A stretch of DNA of 15,221 bases from Actinomycetes bacterium. Its GTDB lineage: Bacteria > Actinomycetota > Acidimicrobiia > Acidimicrobiales > CADCSY01. Positions 1-6,617 of this stretch are shown here, one piece after another (positions within the stretch are counted from its first letter, which is position 1; every line of letters begins with the position of its first letter). The position numbers and the translations under genes were made by a program. The DNA lies in the NCBI GenBank assembly GCA_025464025.1, contig JAODBP010000151.1, positions 1-15,221 of the forward strand, written 5' to 3'. Under the pieces are notes generated by a model. That model saw only the letters and a list, made by a program, of their open reading frames with translations, was not told the origin of the DNA and did no database searches.

Positions 1-1
1 G

Positions 2-1933
2 TCGCTGGTGATCGTGATGGCCGTGTTCTATGTCGCGCGGCCAGTCGAGTTTGGTGTGTTTCCGACCATTCTGCTGTTGGCGACCTTGCTGCGCCTCGCG
101 CTGAACGTGGCTTCAACTCGCGTCGTACTGTTGCACGGGCATACCGGGCCGCAGGCGGCCGGTCGCGTCATTCAGTCGTTCGGTGAATTCGTAATCGGCG
201 GCAACTTCGCGGTCGGCGTCGTGGTGTTCATCATCCTGACGATCATCAACTTCGTGGTGGTCACCAAGGGCGCGGGACGCATCTCGGAAGTCAGCGCGCG
301 TTTCACCTTGGACGCCATGCCCGGCAAGCAGATGGCCATCGACGCCGACCTGAACGCCGGCGCCATCGACGACGACGAGGCCCGCCGCCGCCGCCGCGAG
401 GTGGGCGCCGAGGCCGACTTCTACGGCGCGATGGACGGTGCCTCGAAGTTCGTCAAGGGCGACGCCATCGCCGCCATCATCATCACGTTCATCAACCTGT
501 TCGGCGGCTTCATCGTCGGCGTGGTCCAGCACCACATGCCGATCGGCGATGCCATCCAGAACTACTCGGTGCTGAGCGTCGGCGACGGCCTGGTCTCCCA
601 GATCCCCGCCCTGCTCATCTCGATCGCCTCCGGCCTCATCGTCACCCGCTCGGCCACCGACGGCGACATGGGCTCCGACCTCATCGCCCAGTTCGGCCGC
701 CAGCGCCAAGCCCTCCAGGTGGCGGCGTTCTGCATCGGCGGCATCGCCCTCATCCCCGGCCTCCCCAAGGTGCCGTTCCTCCTCGTCGGTGGGGGCCTCT
801 GGGTCGTCGCCAGCCGGATCAAGAAGGCCGACGCCACCGAGGCCGCGGCGGCCGAGGCCGAGGCGGCGGCGCCGGCCGAGACCGCCGAGGCCGACCTGAC
901 CACCGAGATGCGGGTCGAGCCCCTCGAGCTCGAGGTCGCCTTCGGCCTCATGGACCTCGTCGACCCCGACCGGGGCGGCGACCTCCTCACCCGGGTGCGC
1001 TCGCTCCGCCGCAAGATCGCCCTCGAGCTCGGCGTGGTCGTCCCGCCCGTCCGCACCCGCGACAACATCGAGCTGCCGCCCCACGGCTACGTCATCCGCG
1101 TCCACGGCGTGGAGGTCGGCCGGGGCGAGGCGCCCGCCGGCCAGGTGCTGGTGCTCGGCGACCTGCCCGACGGCATCCCCGGCACGCCGACCCGTGACCC
1201 GGTCTTCGGGCTCGAGGCCCACTGGGTGCCCCGGGAGTTCGGGCCCCAGGCCGAGCTCAACGGCTCGACCGTCATCGACCGCGGCTCGGTCATCACCGCC
1301 CACCTGGCCGAGGTCGCCCGCGACAACGCCGGCCGGCTGCTCAGCCGCCAGGACGTCAAGGAGCTGGTCAACGCCATCGCCGCGACCGACCCGGCCCTCG
1401 CCGAGGAGCTGGGCGGCAACAACCTGTCGCTCGGCGAGGTCCAGCGCGTCCTCCAGTCGCTGCTCGAGGAGGGCGTCGGTGTGCGCGACCTCGTGCGCAT
1501 CCTCGAGACCGCCACCGAGCGGGCCCGGGTGTCGAAGGACATCGAGGGCATGACCGAGGCGGTCCGTGCCGCGCTCGGCCCGGCCATCTCCAGCGCCCAC
1601 GCCTCGGCCGGCCGCCTGGCCGTCATGACCGTCGAGCCGCTCCTCGAGCACACCCTGCTCGAGTCGTTGCGCACGGGCGAGCAGGGCAGCTTCCTCGCCC
1701 TCGACCCCGAGACCGCCGAGGCGTTCGCCTTGAAGGTCGCCACCACGGCCCGCGAGGCGGAGGAGCGGGGCGTGCGCCCCGTGCTCGTGTGCAGCGCGCA
1801 GCTGCGCCCCGCGGTCCGCCGCCTGACCAAGAACGTGGTGCCCGGGTTGCCCGTGCTCGCCTACGGCGAGATCGGTTCGCAGCTCGAGCTGGAGACGATG
1901 GGAGTGATCGACCTTGTCCCTGCAACGGTTTGA
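2..1933 (+). CDS. flhA: Flagellar biosynthesis protein FlhA (5'-truncated)
   Basis: FlhA is the large membrane subunit of the flagellar type III export gate; its cytoplasmic domain forms the ring that receives substrate-chaperone complexes. About 640 residues are present against roughly 690 in the family, so the N-terminal ~50 residues and first membrane segment lie outside the window; the frame is open to the edge and no start is visible. Counting from the GTG at position 8, the FHIPEP core is clear: TKGAGR near residue 86, then DAMPGKQ and DADLNAG near 102-118, followed by membrane segments to about residue 275. An Ala/Glu-rich linker (about 278-300) leads into the cytoplasmic domain with NIELPPHGY and LSRQDVKELVNA. 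The first ~100 codons are compositionally unlike the rest (see findings). The stop overlaps the next start by 20 nt, indicating an operon. Identity is certain; integrity of the 5' part is not. Confidence 0.96.
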   Translation, partial: SLVIVMAVFYVARPVEFGVFPTILLLATLLRLALNVASTRVVLLHGHTGPQAAGRVIQSFGEFVIGGNFAVGVVVFIILTIINFVVVTKGAGRISEVSARFTLDAMPGKQMAIDADLNAGAIDDDEARRRRREVGAEADFYGAMDGASKFVKGDAIAAIIITFINLFGGFIVGVVQHHMPIGDAIQNYSVLSVGDGLVSQIPALLISIASGLIVTRSATDGDMGSDLIAQFGRQRQALQVAAFCIGGIALIPGLPKVPFLLVGGGLWVVASRIKKADATEAAAAEAEAAAPAETAEADLTTEMRVEPLELEVAFGLMDLVDPDRGGDLLTRVRSLRRKIALELGVVVPPVRTRDNIELPPHGYVIRVHGVEVGRGEAPAGQVLVLGDLPDGIPGTPTRDPVFGLEAHWVPREFGPQAELNGSTVIDRGSVITAHLAEVARDNAGRLLSRQDVKELVNAIAATDPALAEELGGNNLSLGEVQRVLQSLLEEGVGVRDLVRILETATERARVSKDIEGMTEAVRAALGPAISSAHASAGRLAVMTVEPLLEHTLLESLRTGEQGSFLALDPETAEAFALKVATTAREAEERGVRPVLVCSAQLRPAVRRLTKNVVPGLPVLAYGEIGSQLELETMGVIDLVPATV

Positions 1934-2963
1934 GGGAACCTCGATCGAGGCCGTCCTCGAAGAGGCCCGCGCCCAGGTCGGAGCCGGCGTGCGCATCGTC
2001 GAGGCCAACCGGCTGCGACGGGGCGGCATCGGCGGCTTCTTCGCCAAGGAGCGCTTCGAGGTCGCCGTCGAGGTGACCGAGATGTCTGCGCCCGCGTCGG
2101 CGAAGGCCCGCCGGGTCTTCCCGACCGGCACCGATCCCGTGCTGGCCCTGGCCGACGAGGTCAGCGACGGTGAGCTCGCGTCGAGCCTGTCCACCGAGCA
2201 GGACGCCTTCGCCGAGCTGCTCGGCCGCATCGCCCGCGACGTCCAGGACGACGTGGCCGTCGCGGCCTCGTCGCCGATGAGCCCCGCACCGGTCGCCCAC
2301 CACCTGCCGGAGCTGTCGACCCCGCCACCGAGCTCGTCGAGCGCCCTCGGGCTCCTCGGCCTGCCGTCGGCGATCGTGCCCACCGGCGAGGACACCGCCA
2401 CCGGCCTGCTCCGGGCGCTCAGCGCCCTGCCCGTCGCCGGCCCCGTGCCCCGCGCCGCCGGCGATGTCGTCGCCGTGGTCGGTGAGCGCCACGCCGCCCT
2501 GGCCCTGGCCCGGGCCATCGCCACCGAGCTCGGCCTGGCCCACGACGAGGTCGTCCTGGCCTCCGAGCACGACGACGGCGAGGACCTGCCGCTCGGCTGC
2601 CTCCTCCCGACCCTTCCTGCCGTCGCCGACGAGCGCTGCTCGGCCCGCTGGCGCCGGCGCCCCTCGATCGTCGTCGTCGACGTCCCGGTCCGCCCGGGTG
2701 CCTCGACGTTCGGCCGCCGGGCCCTCGAGGCCCTCGAGCCGACGGCCACCTGGGGCGCCGTCATGGCGGCGTCCAAGCCCGAGGACGTCCGGGCCTGGTC
2801 CGACAGCCTCGGCGGCCTCGATGCCGTCGCGGTCGATGGGCTCGACGACACCTCGACCCCGGCCTCGATCCTCGGCACCGGCATCCCGGTTGCGCGCCTC
2901 GACGGTCGTCCCGCATCCCCGGCCCTCTGGACGGCCCTGCTCATGGAACGGCTCGCCGCATGA
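1914..2963 (+). CDS. FlhF-like protein with degenerate GTPase domain
   Basis: This 349-residue protein sits directly after flhA, the usual place of flhF, an SRP-type GTPase that sets flagellar position and number. The start is TTG at 1914, inside flhA, with GGGAG about 9 nt upstream. Residues 2-55 look like the FlhF N-terminal domain (an RFEG start, VGAGVRIVEANR, GGIGGFFAKERFEV). Residues 60-145 are a low-complexity Ala/Ser/Pro linker. Residues 183-349 follow the FlhF NG-domain layout: the strand VVAVVG at 185-190 where the P-loop should start, IVVVD at 252-256 where DTAG is expected, and DGLDD at 308-312 where TKLD is expected. The P-loop GxxxxGK(S/T), the G3 DxxG and the G4 TKxD are all absent. 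I infer a pseudo-GTPase that may act as a scaffold. FlhF-type ancestry is supported by context and layout, not by a search. It overlaps the PilZ gene by ATGA. Confidence 0.7.
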   Translation: MSLQRFEGTSIEAVLEEARAQVGAGVRIVEANRLRRGGIGGFFAKERFEVAVEVTEMSAPASAKARRVFPTGTDPVLALADEVSDGELASSLSTEQDAFAELLGRIARDVQDDVAVAASSPMSPAPVAHHLPELSTPPPSSSSALGLLGLPSAIVPTGEDTATGLLRALSALPVAGPVPRAAGDVVAVVGERHAALALARAIATELGLAHDEVVLASEHDDGEDLPLGCLLPTLPAVADERCSARWRRRPSIVVVDVPVRPGASTFGRRALEALEPTATWGAVMAASKPEDVRAWSDSLGGLDAVAVDGLDDTSTPASILGTGIPVARLDGRPASPALWTALLMERLAA

Positions 2964-3604
2964 AGAACGAACCCGTCATCGCCGCCTGGCCCGAGCTCCA
3001 CGCCCGCGTGGAGCTGTTCGGCCCCTGGCACGACGTCTGGCTCCCGTCGATCATCGAAGATCGGGAGGACGAGCACATCACGGTCGCCGTGCCCAACGCG
3101 CCCGGCTCGATCGTGCCCGTCATCGGGCGGCCGGGCGACATCCTCACCGTCCACTGGGTCAGTGCCCGGGGTGCGGCCGAGGTCGACTGCCGGCTCGGCG
3201 AGGTCGAGCGCCGCACGCTCGCCAGCTGGCACCTCCACGCGCTGGGCCAGCCCGTCGTCCGGCAGCGCCGGATGTTCGTGCGGGCCGAGGTCCACCTGCC
3301 GGTGATCGTCGTCGACCAGCTCGGCGAGCCGCCGCTCGAGGGCTGGGTCGTCGACCTCAGCGAAGGCGGCATCCGCCTGGTGACGCCGGGCAAGGAGCTC
3401 GACGCCGGCCACCGAGCCCTGCTCCAGCTCGAGATCGAGGGCCAGGAGGTGTTCGTGCAGGGCGAGGTGCTCCGCATCCGTCCGAACGCCGACGGCTTCG
3501 CCACGATCGCCCTGAAGTTCGTCGACCTGCACCACCGTGACGCCGACCGCATCCGCCGGTTCGTGTTCGGTGCGCAGCTCCGGACCCCGGCGAACCGGCG
3601 ATGA
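2960..3604 (+). CDS. PilZ-domain c-di-GMP-binding protein
   Basis: This 214-residue protein has a YcgR-like arrangement. An N-terminal beta-rich domain (about residues 5-95) precedes a PilZ domain (about 98-205). The two c-di-GMP signatures are intact: RMFVR at 104-108 (RxxxR, preceded by further Arg) and DLSEGG at 132-137 (DxSxxG). Proteins of this kind bind c-di-GMP and, in YcgR, act on the flagellar motor to slow swimming; acting on the flagellum here is an inference from its position. The ATG overlaps the FlhF-like stop as ATGA, so translation is probably coupled. Its own stop overlaps the next ATG in the same way. The only other c-di-GMP gene in the window, a diguanylate cyclase, is two genes downstream, which suggests local supply and sensing of the same messenger. 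No signal peptide or membrane segment is seen. Confidence 0.9.
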   Translation: MKNEPVIAAWPELHARVELFGPWHDVWLPSIIEDREDEHITVAVPNAPGSIVPVIGRPGDILTVHWVSARGAAEVDCRLGEVERRTLASWHLHALGQPVVRQRRMFVRAEVHLPVIVVDQLGEPPLEGWVVDLSEGGIRLVTPGKELDAGHRALLQLEIEGQEVFVQGEVLRIRPNADGFATIALKFVDLHHRDADRIRRFVFGAQLRTPANRR

Positions 3605-3882
3605 ACCCGTCGGCCCGCCTCTCGGTCGCCCTCGTGCTCGGCCTGGTGCTCTGGTACCCGAGCCTGAGCGCCAGCCTGCGCGGCGAGATGGACCTCCCGG
3701 ACGCGGCCATCCGGTACCTCGTGGCGTTCCTCTTCGCCCGGGTGGCGGTCGCCGGCGTGTCCTGGCTCCTCCACGCCTACAGCGCGGTGGACGAGGCCGA
3801 CGACGGACCGACGGACCAGGCCACCGACGACGGACCGCTCCGCCGGTCCGACGACGTCAGCGCCGCAGCGGGGCTGTCGTGA
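3601..3882 (+). CDS. Small two-helix membrane protein, function unknown
   Basis: This 93-residue protein was not recognised. Residues about 6-24 (ALVLGLVLWYPSLSASL region) form one hydrophobic segment and about 39-60 (YLVAFLFARVAVAGVSWLL) a second, joined by a short loop with acidic residues. The C-terminal ~30 residues are soluble and rich in Asp and Ala, probably on the same side as the N-terminus. I accept it as a gene because its ATG overlaps the PilZ stop (ATGA), its stop overlaps the next GTG (GTGA), and together they form an unbroken chain of coupled genes; no other frame fits that chain. It could be a membrane partner for a flagellar or c-di-GMP component, but nothing in the sequence fixes its role. 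Confidence 0.8.
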   Translation: MNPSARLSVALVLGLVLWYPSLSASLRGEMDLPDAAIRYLVAFLFARVAVAGVSWLLHAYSAVDEADDGPTDQATDDGPLRRSDDVSAAAGLS

Positions 3883-4790
3883 ACCCCGAGGTCGTCCAGC
3901 GCCCCGTGATCCTCGTCGTGGAGGACCACGCCGACATCCGGGACCTCCTCCGGCTCCAGCTCGAGTTCGACGGCTACGACGTCCTCGAGTCGGAGACCGG
4001 CGAGCTGGCCCTCGACCTCCTGCGCGCCCACCACGTCGACCTCGCCATCCTCGACGCCGAGCTGCCCGGGATGAGCGGCTACGACGTGCTGACCACCCTC
4101 GCCCGGGACCTGCCGTCGATCAACGTGCCGGTGCTCTTCCTCAGCGGGCGCACGTCCACGGACGACATCGTCGAGGCCTTCCGCCTCGGCGCCCACGACC
4201 ACATCGCCAAGCCGTTCCGGGGCAAGGAGCTGCGCGCCCGCGTCGCAGCCGCCATCCAGCTGAAGCGCCGGCACGACGAGCTCCGCCAGGAGAACGTCAA
4301 GCTCGACTCCGCGTCGCGCACGGACGTGCTCACCGGGCTGGCCAACCGGCGCAAGCTCGAGGCCGACATCGACGCCCTCACCGGCATGGCCCGGCGCCAC
4401 GACCAGCCGTTCTCGGTCGCGCTCGTCGACGTCGACCACTTCAAGCTGGTGAACGACACGTACGGCCACAGCGTCGGCGACGAGGTGCTGTGCACCATCG
4501 CCGCCCGCCTCCAGGAGGCCCTGCGGGTCGAGGACGTCGCCGGCCGCTGGGGTGGGGAGGAGTTCCTCTTCCTGCTCCCGATGACCGACCTGCCCGGCGC
4601 CCGGGTGGTCGGGGAGCGCCTGCGCCAGGCCGTCGCCCGCGAGCCCGTCCGCATCACCGACGGGACGCTCATCGAGGTCAGCATCAGCGTCGGCGTGGCC
4701 ACCGGCACCGACGTGCCCGAGGTCCTCCTCCGGGCCGACGGAGCGCTGTACCGGGCCAAGGCCGGCGGCCGGAACCTCGTCACCGCCTAG
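3879..4790 (+). CDS. Response regulator with GGDEF domain (diguanylate cyclase)
   Basis: This 303-residue protein joins a receiver domain (about 8-125) to a GGDEF domain (about 145-302), the WspR/PleD-type layout. The receiver keeps its acidic pocket (VEDH, residues 14-17), the phospho-acceptor D59 in LDAELPG and K111 in AKPF. The cyclase keeps GGEEF at 225-229, so it should make c-di-GMP from two GTP, and has an RxxD inhibition site (RVED, 216-219) five residues upstream, predicting product feedback. A coiled linker (RRHDELRQENVKLDS) suits phosphorylation-driven dimerisation. The start is the GTG at 3879, which overlaps the previous stop; the frame stays open further upstream, but that sequence is antisense-like filler with no domain. 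It is the last gene of the flhA operon. No hairpin follows its stop, so read-through into the next gene is possible. Confidence 0.95.
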   Translation: MNPEVVQRPVILVVEDHADIRDLLRLQLEFDGYDVLESETGELALDLLRAHHVDLAILDAELPGMSGYDVLTTLARDLPSINVPVLFLSGRTSTDDIVEAFRLGAHDHIAKPFRGKELRARVAAAIQLKRRHDELRQENVKLDSASRTDVLTGLANRRKLEADIDALTGMARRHDQPFSVALVDVDHFKLVNDTYGHSVGDEVLCTIAARLQEALRVEDVAGRWGGEEFLFLLPMTDLPGARVVGERLRQAVAREPVRITDGTLIEVSISVGVATGTDVPEVLLRADGALYRAKAGGRNLVTA

Positions 4791-4791
4791 C

Positions 4792-4797
4792 TAGCTT
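4792..4797 (+). promoter_or_regulatory. Candidate leaderless -10 box (TAGCTT)
   Basis: TAGCTT fits the actinobacterial TANNNT -10 pattern and ends 7 nt before the GTG of the dioxygenase gene, which predicts transcription starting at or next to the start codon. No ribosome binding site lies before that GTG. The -35 region is weak, and a TANNNT match alone is common by chance, so this rests mainly on the same geometry recurring before the next two genes. Confidence 0.4.
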
Positions 4798-4804
4798 CGG
4801 GGCC

Positions 4805-5476
4805 GTGCTCGACGGCCACGTGATCATCGAAGGGCTCCTCTCGGCCGATGCGGTCGCGGCGGCCCGCGCCGAGCTCCAGCCGCTGCTCGACGCCACGCCC
4901 TTCGGCACGAACTCGTTCGTCGGCCGCCGCACCAAGCGGGTGTTCGGGCTGCCGGCGAAGACCCGTGCCCTCGACGGGGCCCTGACCCACCCCCGGGTGC
5001 TCGCGGCCCTCGAGCCGGTGCTCGGTCCGTTCCTCCTGTCCACCACGGTGGCGGTCGAGATCCACCCGGGCGAGACGGCGCAGACCCTGCACACCGACGG
5101 GAGCGCCTGGCCCGTCCCGGCTGGTGGGCCCGAGATCGTGGCCAACGCCATCTGGGCCCTCGACGACTTCACCGAGGCCAACGGCGCCACCCGGTTCGAG
5201 GACGACGTGGCCGAGATGCCGGCCGGCTCGGTGCTCCTCTACGTCGGCTCGTCGCCCCACGGCGGCGGCGCGAACGTCAGCGACGCCCCCCGGCTCGGCG
5301 TCATCGTCGGCTACACGGCCGCCTGGCTCCGCCAGCAGGAGAACTTCACCCTCACCTGCCCGCCCGACGTCGCCCGCACCATGCCCGAGCGGCTCCAACG
5401 CCTCCTCGGCTACGAGCTGTATCCCCCCTTCGTCGGCCACGCCGACGGCCACGACCCCATGGACCTGCTCCGCTGA
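4805..5476 (+). CDS. Phytanoyl-CoA dioxygenase (PhyH) family protein
   Basis: This is a 223-residue non-haem iron, 2-oxoglutarate-dependent oxygenase of the PhyH fold. The metal ligands are visible as HTD (H96, D98) and H152 in SSPHGG, and R163 (DAPRLGV) is placed to bind the 2-oxoglutarate carboxylate. NGATRF at 126-131 matches the conserved PhyH strand. The family hydroxylates diverse small molecules, so the substrate cannot be inferred. The GTG at 4805 is chosen because it comes right before the VIIEGLLS start of the fold and after the preceding stop; upstream sequence in this frame is a shadow of the cyclase gene. It lies 14 nt after the diguanylate cyclase and has no ribosome binding site, but a TAGCTT box 7 nt upstream fits leaderless expression. 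It has no evident link to motility. Confidence 0.88.
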   Translation: MLDGHVIIEGLLSADAVAAARAELQPLLDATPFGTNSFVGRRTKRVFGLPAKTRALDGALTHPRVLAALEPVLGPFLLSTTVAVEIHPGETAQTLHTDGSAWPVPAGGPEIVANAIWALDDFTEANGATRFEDDVAEMPAGSVLLYVGSSPHGGGANVSDAPRLGVIVGYTAAWLRQQENFTLTCPPDVARTMPERLQRLLGYELYPPFVGHADGHDPMDLLR

Positions 5477-5490
5477 TCGCCGGTTCGGCG

Positions 5491-5496
5491 TACGGT
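5491..5496 (+). promoter_or_regulatory. Candidate leaderless -10 box (TACGGT)
   Basis: TACGGT matches TANNNT and ends 6 nt before the GTG of the kinase-like gene. There is no Shine-Dalgarno sequence in the 26 nt between the two genes. No convincing -35 hexamer is seen at the expected spacing, so the call is tentative. Confidence 0.35.
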
Positions 5497-5502
5497 CCGG
5501 CG

Positions 5503-6297
5503 GTGGAGCTCGACGGTCCCGCGCTCGACTGGGTGCGGGCCGAGCTCGGCCCGTTCACCCACGTGCGGCGGCGGGCGGGGGGCGTGGCGTCGACGATCCA
5601 CGAGGTGGACGCCGGCGGCCGGCGGTTCATCGTCCGGCTGGTCCCGCCTCGGCCCGAGGTGCCGGGCCACGACCCCGAGGCCGAGGTGCGCAACGAGGCG
5701 CGGGCGCTCGACGCGCTGCGACACCTGGGGCTGGCGCCCGACCTGGTCGCCGTCGACCCGGCGGGGGAGCGGGCCGGCGTGGCGGCGTCGATCGTCACCT
5801 GCCTGCCGGGCGAGGTCGTCGTGGTGCCGCTCGACGTCGACGTCCTCGCTGAGGCCGTGCTCGCCATCCACGAGGTCGATGTCGATCTCTCGGCGTTCCC
5901 GACCTTCGAGCCATGGGCCGACGTCGGGGTGCCACCCGGCGGCCCGGACGGCCTGGTTCACCGCGACCTGCACCCCGGGAACGTGCTGGTCCACGGCCGC
6001 CGGCTCGGCGGGATCGTCGACTGGGTGCACGCCTGCCGCGGCCCGATCGAGGTCGACGTCTCCCGCTGCCGGGTCGAGGTCGCTGTCCTCGCCGGCATCG
6101 AGGCGGCCGACGCGTTCCTCGAGCGGTGCCGGCCCGTGGTGCCCGACTACGACCGGGCGTGGGACGCGCTCGTCGTCGCCGAGCTGCGCCCGGGGGTCCA
6201 TGACCTCCTCGCCTTCAACGCCGTCGGCGCCTCGCTCACGGTCGAGGGCATCCGCCGGACCTTCGACGCCCTCGCGCTTGACGCCGAGAAAAGGTAA
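5503..6297 (+). CDS. Aminoglycoside phosphotransferase (APH)-family kinase
   Basis: This 264-residue protein has the APH/choline kinase-like fold. The catalytic loop HRDLHPGN (153-160) carries the base D155 and N160; IVDW (171-174) supplies the metal-binding D173, equivalent to DFG of protein kinases. The N-lobe has RFIVRL near 41-46 and NEARAL near 64-69, the usual nucleotide-site and helix-C positions. APH-family members phosphorylate antibiotics, sugars, choline or other small alcohols, and most chromosomal ones have unknown substrates, so resistance should not be assumed. The GTG at 5503 is the first start after the upstream stop and places the N-terminal helix correctly. The gene is flanked by candidate promoters on both sides, and its own stop codon lies in the left arm of the downstream operator. 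Confidence 0.85.
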   Translation: MELDGPALDWVRAELGPFTHVRRRAGGVASTIHEVDAGGRRFIVRLVPPRPEVPGHDPEAEVRNEARALDALRHLGLAPDLVAVDPAGERAGVAASIVTCLPGEVVVVPLDVDVLAEAVLAIHEVDVDLSAFPTFEPWADVGVPPGGPDGLVHRDLHPGNVLVHGRRLGGIVDWVHACRGPIEVDVSRCRVEVAVLAGIEAADAFLERCRPVVPDYDRAWDALVVAELRPGVHDLLAFNAVGASLTVEGIRRTFDALALDAEKR

Positions 6298-6307
6298 GTC
6301 ATAACTT
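6278..6307 (+). promoter_or_regulatory. Promoter of the arsR-SRPBCC pair
   Basis: A -35 hexamer TTGACG (6278-6283) and a -10 TAACTT (6302-6307) are separated by 18 nt. The -10 ends 7 nt before the GTG at 6315, so the transcript is predicted to be leaderless. The promoter sits inside the 3' end of the kinase gene. This is the best-formed promoter in the window. Confidence 0.65.
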
Positions 6308-6309
6308 AC
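6294..6309. promoter_or_regulatory. Palindromic operator GTAAGT-CATA-ACTTAC
   Basis: Two perfect 6-nt arms separated by CATA form a dyad in an otherwise very GC-rich region. It covers the -10 box of the arsR promoter and ends 5 nt before the arsR start. Position and symmetry fit autorepression by the ArsR-type dimer encoded immediately downstream. Confidence 0.65.
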
Positions 6310-6314
6310 GGTTC

Positions 6315-6617
6315 GTGGCGACTGACGGATTGACGGCGCTGGGGGACCCGACCCGGCGCGCCATCTTCGAGCGCCTCGCCGAGGGGCCCGCCGCGGTCGG
6401 GGAGCTGGCCGCCGAGCTGCCGGTCAGCCGGCCCGCCGTCTCCCAGCACCTGAAGGTGCTCAAGGAGGCCGGGCTGGTCGAGGACCGGGCCGAGGGCACG
6501 CGGCGGATCTACTCGCTGGCTCCCGAGGGGCTCGAGGAGCTCCGGGCCTACTTCGACACGTTCTGGACCCGATCCCTGGCGGCGTTCGCCAGGGCAGCTG
6601 AGGAGGATGAGGCATGA
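6315..6617 (+). CDS. ArsR/SmtB-family winged-helix repressor
   Basis: This 100-residue ArsR-fold regulator starts with LTALGDPTRRAIFERL, the classic first helices of the family. The helix-turn-helix follows (VGELAAEL, then SRPAVSQHLKVLKEAGL, residues 28-54) and then the wing (GTRRIYSL, 61-68). It has no cysteine at all, so it is not a thiol-based arsenic or metal sensor; it belongs with the ArsR regulators paired with SRPBCC/AHSA1 proteins. The ligand is unknown. The GTG at 6315 is preferred because it lies 7 nt after the -10 box and no ribosome binding site is present. It overlaps the SRPBCC gene by ATGA, giving a two-gene unit probably repressed by its own product through the palindrome upstream. 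Confidence 0.93.
   Translation: MATDGLTALGDPTRRAIFERLAEGPAAVGELAAELPVSRPAVSQHLKVLKEAGLVEDRAEGTRRIYSLAPEGLEELRAYFDTFWTRSLAAFARAAEEDEA

Noticed and set aside
113..3535. 1140-codon open frame on the minus strand opposite flhA and the PilZ gene
   Set aside because: It is antisense to genes with clear domains, is full of charged low-complexity sequence and comes from high GC at third positions.
3537..3878. N-terminal extension of the diguanylate cyclase
   Set aside because: The extra ~114 residues overlap the PilZ and small membrane genes in another frame and have Arg/Pro-rich filler composition; the GTG at 3879 fits the overlap chain.
4787..4794. CTAGCTAG palindrome after the cyclase stop as a terminator
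   Set aside because: An 8-bp perfect dyad with no loop and no T-run is too short for a stable hairpin.
5503..6297. Kinase-like gene as an antibiotic resistance gene
   Set aside because: Only the general APH fold is supported; no feature points to a drug substrate, and chromosomal APH-family proteins are diverse.
6315..6617. ArsR as an arsenic or metal sensor
   Set aside because: The protein has no cysteine, and no arsenic or metal transport genes are nearby.
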